Source: Bacteroidetes bacterium UBA7692
GTDB taxonomy: Bacteria; Bacteroidota; Bacteroidia; Chitinophagales; LD1
Direction of reading: 5' to 3'
Length of the DNA: 33,624 nucleotides
Assembly (NCBI GenBank): GCA_002482725.1
Contig: DLGO01000020.1
Span: 3,359 to 36,982 of the forward strand
The translations under genes and the position numbers were made by a program. The notes beneath the pieces are model-generated. The model ran no database searches. It worked only from the letters and a program-made list of their open reading frames with translations, and was not told the DNA's origin. Every line of letters starts with the position of its first letter. The stretch's first letter is position 1. This document shows, piece after piece, positions 31,432 to 33,624 of the stretch.

Positions 31432-32712
31432 TTAATGGAACTGCTCAGTTTCTGTGCTGCCTGCAAGTGCAGTAGTAGAAGACTGGCCTTGTTGTACCAC
31501 GTTTTGTACTGCATCAAAGTATCCTGTACCTACGAATGATTGGTGTTTGATAGCTTTGAAACCATCTTTCTCCAATGCAAACTCACGTTGTTGCAATTCG
31601 CTGAAACCAGCCATACCGCGGTCAACATAAGCTTTGCTCAATTCGAACATAGCAGTGTTCAATGCGTGGAAACCTGCAAGGGTAATGAATTGGAACTTGT
31701 AACCCATTGCTGCAATCTCTTCACGGAAGGTAAGCATTTGCTTCTCATCCATGTATTTAGCCCAGTTGAAAGATGGAGAGCAGTTGTATGCCAACATCTG
31801 GTTAGGGTATTTGGCGTGGATAGCTTGTGCGAATTCACGGGCCAAACCTAAGTCAGGGTTGCCGGTTTCCATCCAAACTAAGTCTGCGTATGGAGAGTAA
31901 GCAAGACCACGGTCTATACCTTGCTCCAAACCGTTTTTTACGTAGTAGTATCCTTCCGGAGCACGTTTGCCGGTTATGAACTTGTGGTCGCGTGGATCTA
32001 TGTCAGTTGTAATCAGGTTCGCAGCTTCAGCATCTGTACGGGCAATTACCAGTGTAGATGTTCCGCATACGTCGGCCGCCAAACGGGCAGCTACCAGTTT
32101 ATTGATAGCCTCTTGTGTAGGTACCAATACTTTACCACCTAAGTGACCGCATTTTTTAGCAGAAGCCAATTGGTCTTCCCAGTGTACACCGGCAGCACCT
32201 GCTTCTATCATTTGCTTCATTAGTTCAAATGCGTTCAGGTTTCCACCGAATCCTGCTTCAGCATCTGCTACGATAGGCACCATCCAGTCGCGCTGTGGTT
32301 CGCCTTCCATGTATTCTATCTGGTCCCTGCGTAGTAGGGCGTTGTTAATTTTCTTTACTACAGCCGGAACTGAGTTTGCAGGGTACAAGCTCTGGTCAGG
32401 GTACATTTCGCCTGATAAGTTTGCATCGCCCGCTACTTGCCAGCCCGATAGGTAAATAGCTTTCATACCAGCAGTTACCTCTTGTATAGCCTGGTTTCCT
32501 GTAAGTGCACCTAAACCGGCTACCCAGCTGTCAGTATTCAAACGGTTCCACAATTTCTCTGCACCATTGCGGGCAAGAGTGTAGTCAATAGAAACTGAGC
32601 CGGCGATGTTTATCACCTCTTCTGCAGTGTACGGACGGGTAACATTTTCCCATCTTGGGTTAGTTTCCCATTCTTTTTTAAGCGCTAACGCTCTTTCTAG
32701 TTTAGTTGCCAT
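31432..32712 (-). CDS. aceA: Isocitrate lyase
   Basis: 426 residues. Splits isocitrate to succinate and glyoxylate, the first glyoxylate-shunt step for growth on acetate or fatty acids. The active-site signature KKCGHLGGKVLVPT begins at residue 186, with catalytic Cys188. Other family segments are GLGALTGNQAIQEV (66-79), YLSGWQVAGDAN (87-98), PIVADAEAGFGG (146-157) and VHWEDQ (176-181). Length is normal for the 430-residue bacterial type. It follows malate synthase with 135 bases between and has its own terminator. The long gap and a TATTTTTG element (32755-32748, minus) suggest that it may also have its own promoter. Confidence 0.96.
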   Translation of the reverse strand: MATKLERALALKKEWETNPRWENVTRPYTAEEVINIAGSVSIDYTLARNGAEKLWNRLNTDSWVAGLGALTGNQAIQEVTAGMKAIYLSGWQVAGDANLSGEMYPDQSLYPANSVPAVVKKINNALLRRDQIEYMEGEPQRDWMVPIVADAEAGFGGNLNAFELMKQMIEAGAAGVHWEDQLASAKKCGHLGGKVLVPTQEAINKLVAARLAADVCGTSTLVIARTDAEAANLITTDIDPRDHKFITGKRAPEGYYYVKNGLEQGIDRGLAYSPYADLVWMETGNPDLGLAREFAQAIHAKYPNQMLAYNCSPSFNWAKYMDEKQMLTFREEIAAMGYKFQFITLAGFHALNTAMFELSKAYVDRGMAGFSELQQREFALEKDGFKAIKHQSFVGTGYFDAVQNVVQQGQSSTTALAGSTETEQFH

Positions 32713-32747
32713 TTTTATTGAAATTGAAAGTGTTTAAACCACTGCTG

Positions 32748-32779
32748 CAAAAATACGATTTATTATACTATGTTATAGT
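32748..32779 (-). promoter_or_regulatory. Candidate aceA promoter with overlapping palindrome
   Basis: Minus-strand TATTTTTG (32755-32748) fits the -7 consensus, 35 bases before the aceA ATG. At the place expected for the -33 box lies a small palindrome, ACTAT-GTT-ATAGT (32767-32779), instead of a TTG. This could be an operator, but short palindromes are common in AT-rich DNA. Confidence 0.3.
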
Positions 32780-32847
32780 GTCCTGCTTCCTATTTGCGAC
32801 TGTAGTTGTTTTTTAATTTTTATTTAGAATGAATAATTGACGCTTGA

Positions 32848-33624
32848 TTATGCTATTTCTTCGTAAGCAGGTAGTGTAAGGAACTCAACATAGTCACCTT
32901 GTTGTACCAGCTGGTCAAACATTTCTATAGCGCGTTTCATGGTAGGGGCGTTGTAAGCCGCTTCACCCACATAAGCTTTTACGCTTTCCAACTCGCTTGG
33001 CAATAGTTGTTTGAATAGTTCGTAAGATACTGTTCTGCCATCTTCCAGTTTGCTACCGTTTTTAATCCACTGCCAAACCTGGGTCCGGGATATTTCTGCA
33101 GTTGCAGCATCCTCCATCAGGTTGTGTATAGCAGCTGCGCCTACACCACGTAGCCAGCTCTCTATATATAGTACACCTACGTTTATGTTCATGCGAAGGC
33201 CTGCTTCGGTTATAGTGCCTTCCGGTGCAGTAAGCAATTCTGTTTGGGTAAATACCTCACCTTCCCTTGTTTTGGCATAGTTGTGCGGGGTAGGCATGTG
33301 CTCGTTAAAGATGTCCATAGCTACTTTCACCAAACCCGGGTGTGCTACCCATGTACCATCGTGGCCATTGGTTACCTCACGTACTTTATCCTGTTTTATC
33401 TTTTCCAAAAATGCCGTATTGGCAGCTTCATCGTTTTTAATTGGAATGAAAGCGCTCATACCGCCCATGGCATGTACCTTGCGTTTGTGGCAAGTCTGTA
33501 TCACCAGTTTGCTGTATGCAGCCATAAAAGGCACCGCCATGGTCACCTGTCCACGGTCCGGCAAAACATAGCCTTCCACGTTTCTTAGTTTTTTGATATA
33601 GCTGAAAATATAATCCCAACGACC
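32848..33624 (-). CDS. aceB: Malate synthase A, N-terminus outside window
   Basis: The C-terminal 258 residues of an enzyme normally about 530 long; the frame continues past the right edge (it begins GRWDYIFSYIKKLRN). It condenses glyoxylate with acetyl-CoA to malate, completing the glyoxylate shunt with aceA downstream. Family motifs are GRWDY, the segment NGHDGTWVAHPGL, NINVGVLYIESWLRG, and MEDAATAEISRTQVWQW, whose Asp is the expected catalytic base. A GTG at 33577 is an internal valine codon, not the start. It probably forms an operon with aceA. Confidence 0.95.
   Translation of the reverse strand, partial: GRWDYIFSYIKKLRNVEGYVLPDRGQVTMAVPFMAAYSKLVIQTCHKRKVHAMGGMSAFIPIKNDEAANTAFLEKIKQDKVREVTNGHDGTWVAHPGLVKVAMDIFNEHMPTPHNYAKTREGEVFTQTELLTAPEGTITEAGLRMNINVGVLYIESWLRGVGAAAIHNLMEDAATAEISRTQVWQWIKNGSKLEDGRTVSYELFKQLLPSELESVKAYVGEAAYNAPTMKRAIEMFDQLVQQGDYVEFLTLPAYEEIA

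Noticed and set aside
33437..33619. Short minus-strand frame starting MGLYFQLYQK near the right edge
   Set aside because: It is an off-frame shadow of malate synthase, whose true frame reads GRWDYIFSYIKK through the same bases.
1..33624. tRNA, rRNA, CRISPR arrays, insertion sequences, att sites, replication origin
   Set aside because: Scanned by eye for cloverleaf ends, spaced repeats, transposase motifs and DnaA-box clusters; none seen.

Overview
The window looks like chromosome from a Bacteroidota bacterium, probably near Chitinophagales (an inference from gene content, not a phylogeny). Pointers are an ExbB-ExbD-ExbD run, a class II HMG-CoA reductase beside a GYDIA-type GHMP kinase, menaquinone genes, a DUF6134 protein, a DUF7033-like polysaccharide deacetylase, AsmA-like and ceramidase-like envelope genes, and promoters of the Bacteroidota form TTG-N19/20-TAnnTTTG. 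GC content is moderate and genes are densely packed. I see no rRNA, tRNA, CRISPR array, transposase, integrase or phage gene.

Layout. 1-1807 (minus): exbB and two exbD genes for energising TonB-type outer-membrane uptake; the second exbD runs off the left edge. 2027-6071: a small DUF2177 membrane protein, then on plus an AsmA-like protein overlapping an alpha/beta hydrolase. 6057-9784 (minus): asparagine synthetase, a GNAT acetyltransferase and aspartate kinase, a small aspartate-family group. 9916-11172 (plus): a polysaccharide deacetylase-like protein. 11162-17748 (minus): a 1615-residue secreted protein of unknown role, a ceramidase-like CREST membrane protein and a DUF2797 protein. 17876-23048 (plus): a DUF6134 protein overlapping a soluble TPR histidine kinase, a DUF3089 alpha/beta-hydrolase-like secreted protein and a membrane histidine kinase. 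23045-27906 (minus): HMG-CoA reductase, GHMP kinase, menD and menB, a compact run joining mevalonate-type isoprenoid supply to menaquinone ring synthesis. 28275-31314 (plus): an accessory-looking block with a macrodomain protein, three poorly known proteins, an AT-rich gap with a possible structured leader, and a beta-rich protein whose layout recalls gasdermin pore-forming domains. 31432-33624 (minus): isocitrate lyase and the C-terminal part of malate synthase, the glyoxylate shunt.

Most of the window is ordinary core metabolism and envelope biology. The parts most worth a second look are the 30281-31314 gene with its unusual leader, the giant secreted protein with internal repeats, the mevalonate/menaquinone run with inverted repeats in front of it, and a terminator hairpin lying inside the end of the hydrolase reading frame at about 6 kb. 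I did not find an unmistakable new multi-gene system. The gasdermin-like idea is a low-confidence hypothesis, with no protease partner visible beside the gene.
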